From: Paenibacillus donghaensis
Lineage (GTDB): Bacteria; Bacillota; Bacilli; Paenibacillales; Paenibacillaceae
Length of the DNA stretch: 64,000 nt
NCBI RefSeq assembly: GCF_002192415.1
Contig: NZ_CP021780.1
Coordinates: 2,480,001-2,544,000, forward strand
Direction: 5' to 3'
This document shows positions 43,506 to 51,437 of this stretch, in pieces; the first letter of the stretch is position 1, and the number at the start of each line of letters is the position of its first letter. The position numbers were made by a program, and so were the translations under genes. Under the pieces are notes generated by a model. It did not search any database. It saw only the letters and a program-made list of their open reading frames with translations, and was not told where the DNA came from.

Positions 43506-43680
43506 CAGTCGGCTCCGCTGTGATGTACTTGTCCAGCACTTCATCAAGATTGGTCGCGATTACCCCATGCTGTTGGAACATCTTCTGTAGTTCTTTCCGG
43601 ACCAAGTGCTTCACTATTATTGCTGACTGTTCTGGCGTTCCGACACGAATAAAGTTGAGGTTGAACTGCTTCTTTTTCAT
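43495..43680 (-). CDS. 61-residue hypothetical protein
   Basis: ATG at 43680 with AGGAG upstream. Basic N terminus (MKKKQFNLNFIRVGTPEQ) followed by helices (IIVKHLVRKELQKMFQQHG). It overlaps the interrupted HTH gene and follows the repressor gene in the same direction, so it belongs to the leftward lysogeny operon. Function unknown. Confidence 0.6.
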   Translation of the reverse strand: MKKKQFNLNFIRVGTPEQSAIIVKHLVRKELQKMFQQHGVIATNLDEVLDKYITAEPTDEQ

Positions 43681-43697
43681 GGGATCAACTCCTTGGG

Positions 43698-44225
43698 TTA
43701 TTGGCGATCAGGGAACAAGATAGCGAGCATATCTAAGATACGCTGGCGGTCTTTATCGGAGAGGGTTTGACCGCGATACATTATTCCCTTTGTATTTAAC
43801 AACAACCAGAGTTCACGATCCTTCGGATTTTCAAAATCACCATCGTTTGAATGATTGTATATTGCTCTGTATTTCGTTTTGGTTGCATCAAGTTCCTTCC
43901 GTAACTCAAAGGCCTCTTCATCAAAGTAAATATCGTCTCCAACAAATAGTGTTAATTTTCCCATGCTGTTTCTATCATATTTTTGCTCTCGTGACACATA
44001 AGTAGGGATGTGCCCTGCGTACATCATTAAATTAAAAGGGGATTCTCCTAAATGCCCTGCTATTTTTCCTAATATTTCTGCTGATGGCATCTTTTTAAGC
44101 TTCCCATTTTCAATTTGTGATAAATACGGATGAGAAACTCCAGTCTTTTCAGCGAGCTCGGTCAGATTGTAGCCTTTTTTCTTGCGTAAGTCCCTTATAT
44201 ATTCCCCGAATTCAGTAATATTCAA
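43698..44225 (-). CDS. cI-like phage repressor (HTH Xre family)
   Basis: 175 residues. N-terminal helix-turn-helix at residues 3-60 (YIRDLRKKKGYNLTELA, SHPYLSQIENGKLKKMP). The remainder has no peptidase catalytic motif, so it is not a self-cleaving LexA-like repressor; induction would need an antirepressor, as in satellites. ATG at 44225, divergent from the rightward operon, with a three-copy operator in the gap. Probably keeps the element silent. Confidence 0.85.
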   Translation of the reverse strand: MNITEFGEYIRDLRKKKGYNLTELAEKTGVSHPYLSQIENGKLKKMPSAEILGKIAGHLGESPFNLMMYAGHIPTYVSREQKYDRNSMGKLTLFVGDDIYFDEEAFELRKELDATKTKYRAIYNHSNDGDFENPKDRELWLLLNTKGIMYRGQTLSDKDRQRILDMLAILFPDRQ

Positions 44226-44285
44226 CGTGTATTCTCCCCTTTCAAACCAATAATAACTTATTTTTGTTCATACAACAACAACCAC

Positions 44286-44348
44286 TTGACACATCAACAG
44301 AAGAGAAGTATATTTGGTGCATCAACAACATTTGACACATCAACAGAA
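44286..44348 (+). promoter_or_regulatory. early promoter with three repressor half-sites
   Basis: TTGACA (44286-44291) and TATATT (44309-44314), 17-bp spacer. TTGACACATCAACAGAA occurs exactly twice (44286-44302 and 44332-44348), with a third related TTTGGTGCATCAACAAC (44312-44328) midway, one site per 23 bp, or two helical turns. Placement over the -35 and -10 fits an operator for the divergent repressor. Confidence 0.75.
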
Positions 44349-44362
44349 AAGGGGTGAATGCT

Positions 44363-44548
44363 TTGGAGAAAATGACCATCAAACAGGCTGCCCCCTATGT
44401 AGGGGCGAGTGAGTATAAGCTAAGAGAATTAGTTCGAAATAAAAAGATTCCTGCCTATCGGGTGGGAGCCAAGATATTATTCCGTAAAGAGGCACTTGAT
44501 CAATGGATAGCGGATCAAGAGTCCAAGAATTGTAGTTCTGTAGACTAG
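44363..44548 (+). CDS. excisionase-family HTH protein
   Basis: 61 residues from TTG at 44363 (ribosome site AAAGGGG); ATG at 44372 is possible. MTIKQAAPYVGASEYKLRE, then IPAYRVGAKILFRKEALDQW is the HTH-17 fold. First gene of the rightward operon, directly under the operator-controlled promoter. Probably the excisionase or an AlpA-like activator. Confidence 0.75.
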   Translation: MEKMTIKQAAPYVGASEYKLRELVRNKKIPAYRVGAKILFRKEALDQWIADQESKNCSSVD

Positions 44549-44707
44549 GATTCCTCTTCATAAAGACAATTGCTAAGTAACCCGTACCAATACACATTCC
44601 AGCATTCCCCGCAACGCCCGAGTATAAGCACACCCCCTAAAGGCTCCCAGCCGCTAAAACATGCTTAGATAATCGGCAAATACAGCTTAAAAAGGAGACG
44701 AGAGATC

Positions 44708-45040
44708 ATGACAACATCAACCAAGCCCGCTACCGTTCAGATTCCGCAGCTCATGCTCACAGATCGCTATTGGCGTGCATTGAATCACCTGTTCACACAG
44801 CACAGTTTGCTGCAGCGGTACCTGACCACTCAATACTTTGATACGGAAGAAAGCACGGTTGATTCCGCAGCGCTTAAGCGACTGTCCCGGCCGTGGAGCC
44901 AATCGGAGAAGTTCATGCTTAACCTGGCGCTGCACCTGTTCAATGAGCGGCTGGCAAAGGTGAACCTTTCTGATATGGACTATCTGGATGATTTCAATAA
45001 GAGGCTTGTAATTGAGGCGTTACGGCTACGTTTTAATTAA
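44708..45040 (+). CDS. 110-residue hypothetical protein
   Basis: ATG at 44708 with AAAGGAG upstream. Soluble, helical (RYWRALNHLFTQHSLLQRYL; SQSEKFMLNLALHLFNERL). Between two excisionase-like genes in the early operon. No recognisable domain. Confidence 0.65.
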   Translation: MTTSTKPATVQIPQLMLTDRYWRALNHLFTQHSLLQRYLTTQYFDTEESTVDSAALKRLSRPWSQSEKFMLNLALHLFNERLAKVNLSDMDYLDDFNKRLVIEALRLRFN

Positions 45041-45138
45041 GAATTTGCTACTGCCTTAATGAGCCAAACGATTATTCATTAAATACTCTTAACTTGTGTT
45101 TAAGAACACACAAAACTCGACTGAAAGGAGGAACTGAG

Positions 45139-45332
45139 ATGTATTCGAACGAGGAGAAGGAGCCACATGTGTTTTCGATTATGTGAGTAACAGTTGGGAG
45201 GTATACAGCTGCGTCCCGCGTCACATGTCTAAGCTGCGGAAGATAGTCGCACCCCATTGGACGGAAACGATTGACGGCAAGGTAACCGCGGCGAAGTTTC
45301 GGCTTAGCGGAAAGCTTCTAGTATCAGAATGA
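45139..45332 (+). pseudogene. small gene with probable frameshift
   Basis: ATG at 45139 after AAAGGAGG opens 15 codons (MYSNEEKEPHVFSIM) and stops. Coding-like text continues in another frame: FDYVSNSWEVYSCVPRHM, then LRKIVAPHWTETIDG to a stop at 45330-45332, with no start of its own near a ribosome site. A one-base indel near 45166 would restore a 63-residue protein. Function unknown. Confidence 0.45.
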
Positions 45333-45403
45333 AGCGTCTGCATCAAAATCGTGTTACTAAGGATACAATCTAGCGCTTAAAAACGATATAGGAGGACTCA
45401 TAC

Positions 45404-45754
45404 ATGCGTAATCAAAGAGCAAGACGCAATACCCCGACCGAAATCATCCAGCAGGCTGCACCAACCTATGCAATGCCGGAGCTGGTGGAGCGGAAACCGG
45501 AGTTTGATCCACAGCAATTCATGCAGCAGCTCGGTCAGATGGTATTACAGCAACAAACCCAGCAGCCCCGACCGCAAACATTGGATGTAAAGGAGGCAGC
45601 TGAGTATTTAAGGATCTCGGCTTGGAGCGTGTACGACATGTGCAGAACCAAATCGTTACCATTTTTCAAAATCAGGTCAAGGATTTTCTTCCGTCGGCAT
45701 GAGCTGGAGCGCTGGATCAGCGAGAACACAAACCAGTGCGGTATGGAGAGGTAG
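45404..45754 (+). CDS. HTH-domain protein with Gln-rich linker
   Basis: 116 residues, ATG at 45404 after AGGAGG. N-terminal 60 residues are flexible and Gln-rich (FMQQLGQMVLQQQTQQ). The C-terminal 55 form an HTH-17 domain (LDVKEAAEYLRISAWSVYDM; FFKIRSRIFFRRHELERWI). Probably binds element DNA as an accessory regulator. Confidence 0.7.
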   Translation: MRNQRARRNTPTEIIQQAAPTYAMPELVERKPEFDPQQFMQQLGQMVLQQQTQQPRPQTLDVKEAAEYLRISAWSVYDMCRTKSLPFFKIRSRIFFRRHELERWISENTNQCGMER

Positions 45755-45764
45755 GTGAGGCAGC

Positions 45765-46031
45765 ATGACAACAGCCCAACGGTTCGTCAGCCTGCGCCTG
45801 CTGGAGCTGCTGAGAACCCTAGCTGCAAAGCGCGGAGAGATGGAGCAGGTCGGTATCCAACTGGGGTTGATATCTGAACTTCATGAGAAGGTGGGTAACG
45901 CACTGTTCGAACTGAACGGCATTGCCCCGGAGCAGGCGAACACGCTTTGGCTCATGCTGGAGGATTACCTGTCCGGCCGCATTAAGGATTACGAATTGCT
46001 CAGCCTGCTGGCGGGAGCGGTGGTGAGGTGA
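45765..46031 (+). CDS. 88-residue hypothetical protein
   Basis: ATG at 45765, 10 bp after the preceding stop and ending one base before the replication gene. All-helical (LRLLELLRTLAAKRGEMEQ; EQANTLWLMLEDYLSGRI). No known domain. Co-transcribed with the replication gene. Confidence 0.6.
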   Translation: MTTAQRFVSLRLLELLRTLAAKRGEMEQVGIQLGLISELHEKVGNALFELNGIAPEQANTLWLMLEDYLSGRIKDYELLSLLAGAVVR

Positions 46032-46032
46032 A

Positions 46033-46749
46033 TTGCCTCCAAAGAAAAAGAAAAATTTCTTTACAGCTCCAAATGATTCTTTTGAAATCGGTCTTAACCC
46101 ATTTCAGATAGCGGTCTATCTGTATCTGACTCGTTGTAGTAACAACTCGGACAGCGCATTCCCGAGCTTTTCAACAATTGCTTTAAAGAGTGGGATGGGT
46201 GAAAGGAAGGCTAAGGAGGTAGTGAAAGAACTGGTTGAGATGGGGTTAATCAAAAAACAGCAACGATGGGGCGAGAAGGGAAGGCAAAGCAATGTCTATC
46301 AGGTGGTTGAACCAGCTGCTGAGGGGAACAATACTTCCCCTCAAAGAGAGGGATTGAGTGCACCAGATGCACTAACCCTAGTGCATGACATGCACAACCC
46401 TAGTGCACCACATGCACAGTATAAAGAACTATATATAAATAACCAAGATAAGAATATTAAAAGATACATCGATTTACCAATCGACGATCATGTTTTTCTA
46501 AACATTTATAATGCTGAATTTAAAAGATCGTTGAAAAAGGAGCATCCAAAGATCACTGAGGAACAACTCCAGCACATCACGTACCATATTGAGTTGCTGC
46601 AGGAATGGGAGATAACAGTTGAAGAATTCAGGGAGCAGGTGAGAGATCACTTTGAAACCCTGGCTAAGAAGAACAACGGTAGCATCCTAGCCTTTATACC
46701 ATCGTTCATGAGACGTTTTGAGATTCCGTATACAGGGTTCGATGGATAG
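46033..46749 (+). CDS. replication initiation protein with winged-helix N-terminus
   Basis: 238 residues starting TTG at 46033, with GTGAGGTGA upstream. Residues 17-85 form a phage-replisome-organiser type winged helix (GLNPFQIAVYLYLTRCSN, SFSTIALKSGMGERKAKEV, LIKKQQRWGEKGRQSNVYQV). The C-terminal part is helical (LLQEWEITVEEFREQVRD). The middle of the gene carries three iterons (46357-46420), so origin and initiator coincide as in lambda O. Should start replication of the excised element. No helicase loader or helicase is visible next to it. Confidence 0.75.
   Translation: MPPKKKKNFFTAPNDSFEIGLNPFQIAVYLYLTRCSNNSDSAFPSFSTIALKSGMGERKAKEVVKELVEMGLIKKQQRWGEKGRQSNVYQVVEPAAEGNNTSPQREGLSAPDALTLVHDMHNPSAPHAQYKELYINNQDKNIKRYIDLPIDDHVFLNIYNAEFKRSLKKEHPKITEEQLQHITYHIELLQEWEITVEEFREQVRDHFETLAKKNNGSILAFIPSFMRRFEIPYTGFDG
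46357..46420. repeat. three iterons inside the replication gene, probable origin
   Basis: Three direct units of about 22 bp, each containing GTGCA-N5-TGCAC: GTGCACCAGATGCAC, GTGCATGACATGCAC, GTGCACCACATGCAC, joined by AACCCTA. They lie in the flexible middle of the coding sequence. AT-rich DNA (ATATATAAATAACC) follows at once, as expected for an unwinding region. Confidence 0.7.
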
Positions 46750-46843
46750 TAGTGAGTGTCACCGTAAAACAAAAGAGCTCTCCGCAGCGGGAGAGCAAAG
46801 GCCGTAGTATCACCCAAACATTATACCAGAAGGGTGAGTGCAA

Positions 46844-47299
46844 TTGAATATACTCGATAAGCTGCCGTTACCGGTTAAGCGAGAAGTTAGATCTAAGATG
46901 GAGACGGAGTTTGAGCGTTATCGACTGTGGAAATTTATCACCTTCCAGGAGAGAGAAGTCTCTATCACCGCTGCCTGGTCGGATACACCCAAGGGATTCA
47001 CTGGAACAGTTAGCGATCAGACCGGAAATATAGCGGCTTACAATGTCAATGAGCCGGAACGTCGCCGTCAATTCTGTGAACGAGTTGAGTACGCCGTTAG
47101 CCGACTCCCACATAAAGAGCAACAGGTAATTACCCAACGGTATATGCAACGGGAAGTAACATTTGATTTTGTGGTATTTAATCAAACTATTGATCCCCCT
47201 ATGAGTCGGGGGACATATGACAAAATCAAGGCTAGAGCTATGACGATGCTGGCAATGGCGCTGAACATCGAGGTTGAAGGTTTGAAGGAAATATTCTAA
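46844..47299 (+). CDS. ArpU-family phage regulator
   Basis: 151 residues from TTG at 46844, seven bases after AAGGGTGAG (GTG at 46838 is too close). The end PHKEQQVITQRYMQREV and MSRGTYDKIKARAMTML matches ArpU/RinA-type late-gene regulators with a sigma-4-like HTH. Such proteins switch on packaging and structural genes. Position between replication and structural genes fits. Confidence 0.7.
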   Translation: MNILDKLPLPVKREVRSKMETEFERYRLWKFITFQEREVSITAAWSDTPKGFTGTVSDQTGNIAAYNVNEPERRRQFCERVEYAVSRLPHKEQQVITQRYMQREVTFDFVVFNQTIDPPMSRGTYDKIKARAMTMLAMALNIEVEGLKEIF

Positions 47300-47315
47300 A
47301 AAAGGATGATGAACA

Positions 47316-47813
47316 ATGGTTGAAAAATCAGTACTGCAAAAGCTGGCAAGCGAAATTACAAACGATGATGAACTGTTCTCGGATTATCTTCTTTCGTTGG
47401 CGAACAGCGGTGAAATCTACGAAAAGCAATACGGCCACATATTGACGGCTGCTCTTCAAAAATTACCGAGTTGGGAGGACATAATTGACATCATCTCCCC
47501 GGTTACTATTGAGCTTTTAGCCTATACGGCAGAATATCATCAAGCGATCTTCCAGGAACTGCTCCACGACATCAAGAAGGCTCACGACAATCTTGCCGGC
47601 TGCCGGGAAGAGATTGAAATTGTTATTAACCGTCATACCGATTCTGAATTAATGGTTGTTGAGAAGTTGCATGACATTAAGAGGTTGGCAGATGAAGGTT
47701 TGCCGGTGAAGGAACTACAGGATGAACTCAAATCCAGAGGGTACCTACGGACTGTCTTTATTCGCACTAATAACTACACGCCGAGAGACGAGATCGAGGG
47801 TGCAGAAGCTTGA
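47316..47813 (+). CDS. 165-residue hypothetical protein
   Basis: ATG at 47316 with AAAGGATG upstream. Helical and acidic (LASEITNDDELFSDYLLSLA; LHDIKKAHDNLAGCREEIEI). No recognised domain. Lies in the late part of the element, overlapping the small frame at 47810. Confidence 0.6.
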   Translation: MVEKSVLQKLASEITNDDELFSDYLLSLANSGEIYEKQYGHILTAALQKLPSWEDIIDIISPVTIELLAYTAEYHQAIFQELLHDIKKAHDNLAGCREEIEIVINRHTDSELMVVEKLHDIKRLADEGLPVKELQDELKSRGYLRTVFIRTNNYTPRDEIEGAEA

Positions 47814-47977
47814 ATCAAGAAGCTGCAGGCGGGTACCAGAGTGTTTTCGTCAAAGCGCTGCACTTGGAGGAGATATCCATCATGTCCATGGAAGCACTGG
47901 TCAGCCGCTGGGAGCATAATTCCCGGCAGCACGCCGTCATCCTTCGCAATATCAAACGGGGGAGTACCAGAAGGTAG
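47810..47977 (+). CDS. 55-residue hypothetical protein
   Basis: TTG at 47810 overlaps the previous stop by four bases, with GAGGGTG upstream. Encodes MNQEAAGGYQSVFVKA, then ISIMSMEALVSRWEHNS and a basic tail (RNIKRGSTRR). Translational coupling is likely. Unknown function. Confidence 0.45.
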   Translation: MNQEAAGGYQSVFVKALHLEEISIMSMEALVSRWEHNSRQHAVILRNIKRGSTRR

Positions 47978-48051
47978 GGTTCAATACATTGGTTCGAATT
48001 TGAGCTTCCGTAGCAGGCAAAACAAACTCAAAAAAGCGGAGGAGATAAGTG

Positions 48052-48540
48052 ATGAATAATATCATTACACTGAATCAGAATTCAAATCGGGCGGCACGTT
48101 CCAAATACTTAACCCAGGCAGCAGTGTCAAACGGCCGGCACATGATTTCCCTGCGGGAAGCGCGTGAGAATGCAAGGCGTTCAACGAAGGAAGCGGCTGA
48201 AGCTGCAGGTATTACGTTACGGACGTTAAAGAGATGGGAAATGGATTGCGGGAGAGCCGATTCATTTGCAATAGGCCGTCTTTGTCAGTTTTACGGTATT
48301 TCATTGGGACATGTACATGCGGGTAAAGAAGCGGACCTACTGGCAGCGAGAAGGGAAGTGAGCAATGTGGAAAAGAGGACGTTTGAAGTTGATGACCTCA
48401 TTGTAGTCTTGAAACAAATGGGCCGTGATACAACAGAGCTCGAGAAGTTCGTCGAAGAGACCAGAAAGAGCCGGGAAGCTGAAATAAAAAATGCCCTCAG
48501 CGTTGGCGCGCCGGAGACATTTAGCGAATTGCATATGTAA
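48052..48540 (+). CDS. HTH Xre-family regulator
   Basis: 162 residues, ATG at 48052 eight bases after GGAGGAGA. Residues 33-85 form an Xre helix-turn-helix (SLREARENARRSTKEAAEA; ITLRTLKRWEMDCG). The C-terminal half is charged and helical (LEKFVEETRKSREAEIKN). Probably a regulator of late genes or of a helper phage. Confidence 0.7.
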   Translation: MNNIITLNQNSNRAARSKYLTQAAVSNGRHMISLREARENARRSTKEAAEAAGITLRTLKRWEMDCGRADSFAIGRLCQFYGISLGHVHAGKEADLLAARREVSNVEKRTFEVDDLIVVLKQMGRDTTELEKFVEETRKSREAEIKNALSVGAPETFSELHM

Positions 48541-48621
48541 TTGTTTCCCAATGAAACGATTATACCGCATTTATCTTATAGGCTGCAACTATTAATTTTT
48601 GTCCAATTATTGTCAGGGGGA

Positions 48622-48699
48622 ATGAGTGTGTTAAGGCTCAGTGCAGCAGAACATGCCCGGCCTCCAACATCAGCAGGGGTGGGACGCGTAGTGGAGTAA
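48622..48699 (+). CDS. 25-codon ORF, doubtful
   Basis: ATG at 48622 (or GTG 48628) after AGGGGG encodes about 25 residues rich in Ala, Arg and Pro. The spacing to the ribosome site is poor for ATG. Listed because it lies in an otherwise empty 180-bp gap before the protease gene. Confidence 0.2.
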   Translation: MSVLRLSAAEHARPPTSAGVGRVVE

Positions 48700-48723
48700 T
48701 ATCAACAGAAGGGAGCAACATCA

Positions 48724-49392
48724 TTGGAAAGAGCAATTTACGGCATGGCAATGCCATTTAATGATTTCTATGCAGATACAGATGTTGAGAAGAACACCTA
48801 CATGGTGAATCGGACCAATCGAGCAGCTGTATTCTTCGATAGCAAAGTCGGAATCACATTGGGGCATGACTATACCCAAGTAGTCGGAACTACTGATGAC
48901 GGTTTGCAGATCCAATTGGCTGACGGAGGACTGTTCTTCAAGCTCTCTCCAAGTTCTCCTTTAGGATGGAGTGTTTACAAGAAGGTTAAGCGAGCAGCGC
49001 TCAGGCATTGTAGCATTTCATTCCGGAAGATACTGAGTGAGCGGAATGCTGCGAAAGAGATGGTCAGTTCTGAAATCTTCCGCTCAGAGGGATTTACCGA
49101 CGAGGTAAGTGTCCACGATCTGAGGGAGATTATTGTTCACGAGGTATGCCTAACGAATGGCCCAGCTAATGAACTGACATTTTGCACTACGAACGCTGGC
49201 GATCCAAGGCTAAGCGGGATTAGATGGGATAATAGCCAACCCATACCGAAAGATCTGATTCGGCCTAGCGAACGTCCGAGATTTGACCGTGAAATGTGGC
49301 TGGCTGAAGAAACAGCATCCCTATCCGCAGATATTAAGGATTTCAAGAAAGAACTAGAGAATGCAACGCAACCTAATTTAAGGAGGAAATGA
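48724..49392 (+). CDS. HK97-family prohead protease
   Basis: 222 residues starting TTG at 48724, eight bases after AAGGGAG. Signature residues of the S78/HK97 protease fold: IYGMAMPFNDFY at the start, catalytic His in LGHDYTQVVG near 45, Ser in HCSISFRKI near 100, and HEVCLTNGPANELTF where the family has its conserved strand. Cleaves the capsid delta domain and scaffold during head maturation. The stop overlaps the ATG region of the capsid gene. Confidence 0.8.
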   Translation: MERAIYGMAMPFNDFYADTDVEKNTYMVNRTNRAAVFFDSKVGITLGHDYTQVVGTTDDGLQIQLADGGLFFKLSPSSPLGWSVYKKVKRAALRHCSISFRKILSERNAAKEMVSSEIFRSEGFTDEVSVHDLREIIVHEVCLTNGPANELTFCTTNAGDPRLSGIRWDNSQPIPKDLIRPSERPRFDREMWLAEETASLSADIKDFKKELENATQPNLRRK

Positions 49393-49394
49393 GA

Positions 49395-50534
49395 ATGAAC
49401 ACAACATTATTTGACTTGAAAAACAATGTAATCAGTATCGGTAATGAGCTTCTTGCAGTAAAGCAAGAGAAAATAGCAGAGGCATCTAAACATGATGCTA
49501 ATCCAGAGACAATAAAGCAGCTTGAATTGAACGAAACCAGTCTGCAAGCGCGATTTGATGTCTTTAAGAATGAATATGAGGCGATGAATGCGGAAGAAAT
49601 GGCCTCTATGAGCCCCAATAATAGAAGATTTAACGGTGAATACAATGATCCAAAGTTACACATTGAAAGTGCTAAAGCTGCATTTATCCGTGCAGTTGCA
49701 CGAGGGGCTAGTGTAACAACTGGAGTATCGGCAGCATTAGGTGATGATAATTCATCTGGAGGCGAAAGGATCCTTCCCAAGACCATGACCAATGAGTTGC
49801 TGCATGAGCCGTTCATCAAAAATCCTCTGAGAGAAGTTTCTACCTTTACGAGCATTACAAACCTTGAAATTCCTAAAGTGATATTCACGCTAGATAATGA
49901 TGACTTCATCGAAGACACAGAAACGGCAAAAGAACTCGAAACCGAAGGAGACGTTGTTAAATTTGGCCGGAATAAGTTCAAGGTGTTTGCACCTGTGTCT
50001 GAATCGATTCTAGCAGCTTCAGACACTAACCTCGTACAGATAGTAGATCAAGCGCTGCGAAGTGGCTTAGCTGCGAAAGAAAAGAAAGTCGCGTTTGCTA
50101 GTTCTCCTAAAGCTGGAGAAGAACACATGTCTTTTTATTCAACGCAAAATGCAATAATCGTAGTCAATGGAATCTCCCTTTATAAAGCGATCAAAGCGGC
50201 AATTGCAGCACTACCTGAATATTTCCGCGAGAATGCATCTGTTGTTATGCGATATGAAGATTATCTCGATATTATCGAAATTTTATCGAACGGCAGCGCT
50301 ACTCTTTTTGATGCCCAGCCTGAGCAGATCCTTGGTAAACCGGTTGAATTCTGCGATTTAGCCATTAAACCAATCATCGGAGATTTCAGCTATTCTCACT
50401 TCAACTACGATCCACAGATTATATATGACCGTGACAAGGATGTTAAAACGGGCATGTGGGATTTCGTTCTAACTGCCTGGTTTGACCATCAGATTAAACT
50501 TAAATCTGCATTCCGTATTGCAAATGTACAGTAA
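49395..50534 (+). CDS. HK97-fold major capsid protein
   Basis: 379 residues, ATG at 49395 eight bases after AAGGAGG. An N-terminal coiled coil (NELLAVKQEKIAEASKHD; KQLELNETSLQARFDVFKNE), the delta/scaffold domain, is followed by a Gly-rich cut-site-like stretch and the capsid body: ERILPKTMTNELLHEPFIKN, VFAPVSESILAASD, YRENASVVMRYED-like text, LFDAQPEQILGKPVEF. Paired with the protease just upstream, so the element probably builds or remodels its own head, although portal and terminase genes are missing. Confidence 0.8.
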   Translation: MNTTLFDLKNNVISIGNELLAVKQEKIAEASKHDANPETIKQLELNETSLQARFDVFKNEYEAMNAEEMASMSPNNRRFNGEYNDPKLHIESAKAAFIRAVARGASVTTGVSAALGDDNSSGGERILPKTMTNELLHEPFIKNPLREVSTFTSITNLEIPKVIFTLDNDDFIEDTETAKELETEGDVVKFGRNKFKVFAPVSESILAASDTNLVQIVDQALRSGLAAKEKKVAFASSPKAGEEHMSFYSTQNAIIVVNGISLYKAIKAAIAALPEYFRENASVVMRYEDYLDIIEILSNGSATLFDAQPEQILGKPVEFCDLAIKPIIGDFSYSHFNYDPQIIYDRDKDVKTGMWDFVLTAWFDHQIKLKSAFRIANVQ

Positions 50535-50633
50535 CAATTAGATAGGGGGCCAAGTTTCTTCAAGTGTTTTGCTTTGAAGAACGTGCGCCCTCTACCAAAA
50601 TACTAAGTCAAGTTTTAATAAGAGGGGGATAAT

Positions 50634-51437
50634 ATGTACGATAAGTGGCATTGCTACTCAAAAGCGATAGAATCTTCACCTGCCGTATCATCAGGTCCGA
50701 GCAGCACGCAGACAGCGGGAACCAGCACGAGGAACACGGCCGGGCCAAGTAGCAGGGATACAGCTGGGCCGAGTAGTAGAGAAACATCCGGCTCTAGTAG
50801 CAGGGACACTGCAGGCCCGAGCACCAGAGATACATCCGGACCGAGTAGCACGAATACGACAGGACCGAGGAATATTTCTGGAGCTACTCAAACAGAAGGG
50901 ACCTATATTGGTATTGGTGGGCACAACCACGGCATCCCGGTTGGGACCGTCTTTAAAGATATTGATGGTGTGCCAAGAACATGGGTAGCTTCAGGGAATC
51001 ACAGCCACCCCATCACTTTGGCCAGTCATGAGCATAACATGAACCACACCCACGATATGGATCATACCCATGACATGGACCATACGCATGATATGAACCA
51101 CACTCATAATATGGAGCACACCCATGATATGAGTCATACCCATAACATGGAGCACACGCACCAGGTTCCAGCACATACACATGAAATCAAGTATGGAATC
51201 TATGAGGGCCCAACGCCCAGCAGCCTGAAGATTGAGGTGGATGGCATCCTTGTGCCATATACTGAGACAAGTGGGAAGGGTATCGATATTATTCCTTATC
51301 TCAGCAAGGACGATAGTGGAAGAGTAAATAGGGGCCAATGGCATTCTGTCACCATAACACCTAATACCCTCGGTAGAATAGCGGCTTCAATTACAAGCCA
51401 AATATTTATTATGAGCCGAGGAGGCGGGAACTACTGA
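50634..51437 (+). CDS. fibre-like protein with His-rich hexapeptide repeats
   Basis: 267 residues, ATG at 50634 after GAGGGGG. Residues 15-85 are octapeptide repeats of GPSSRDTA type. Then GIGGHNHGIPVGTVF, and a run of about seven hexapeptides of the form HTHDMD/N/E/S (residues 133-178), ended by HTHQVPAHTHE. The C-terminal 80 residues look globular (SLKIEVDGILVPYTE; GQWHSVTITPN). HxH motifs in trimeric phage fibres bind metal ions, so the repeat may be a metal-stapled shaft. Overlaps the next gene by one base. Confidence 0.7.
   Translation: MYDKWHCYSKAIESSPAVSSGPSSTQTAGTSTRNTAGPSSRDTAGPSSRETSGSSSRDTAGPSTRDTSGPSSTNTTGPRNISGATQTEGTYIGIGGHNHGIPVGTVFKDIDGVPRTWVASGNHSHPITLASHEHNMNHTHDMDHTHDMDHTHDMNHTHNMEHTHDMSHTHNMEHTHQVPAHTHEIKYGIYEGPTPSSLKIEVDGILVPYTETSGKGIDIIPYLSKDDSGRVNRGQWHSVTITPNTLGRIAASITSQIFIMSRGGGNY
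51031..51168 (+). repeat. 18-bp coding repeat encoding HTHDM-type hexapeptides
   Basis: Units such as CATACCCATGACATGGAC recur about seven times, varying at wobble positions and at the sixth residue, so the peptide pattern is under selection. Confidence 0.75.
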
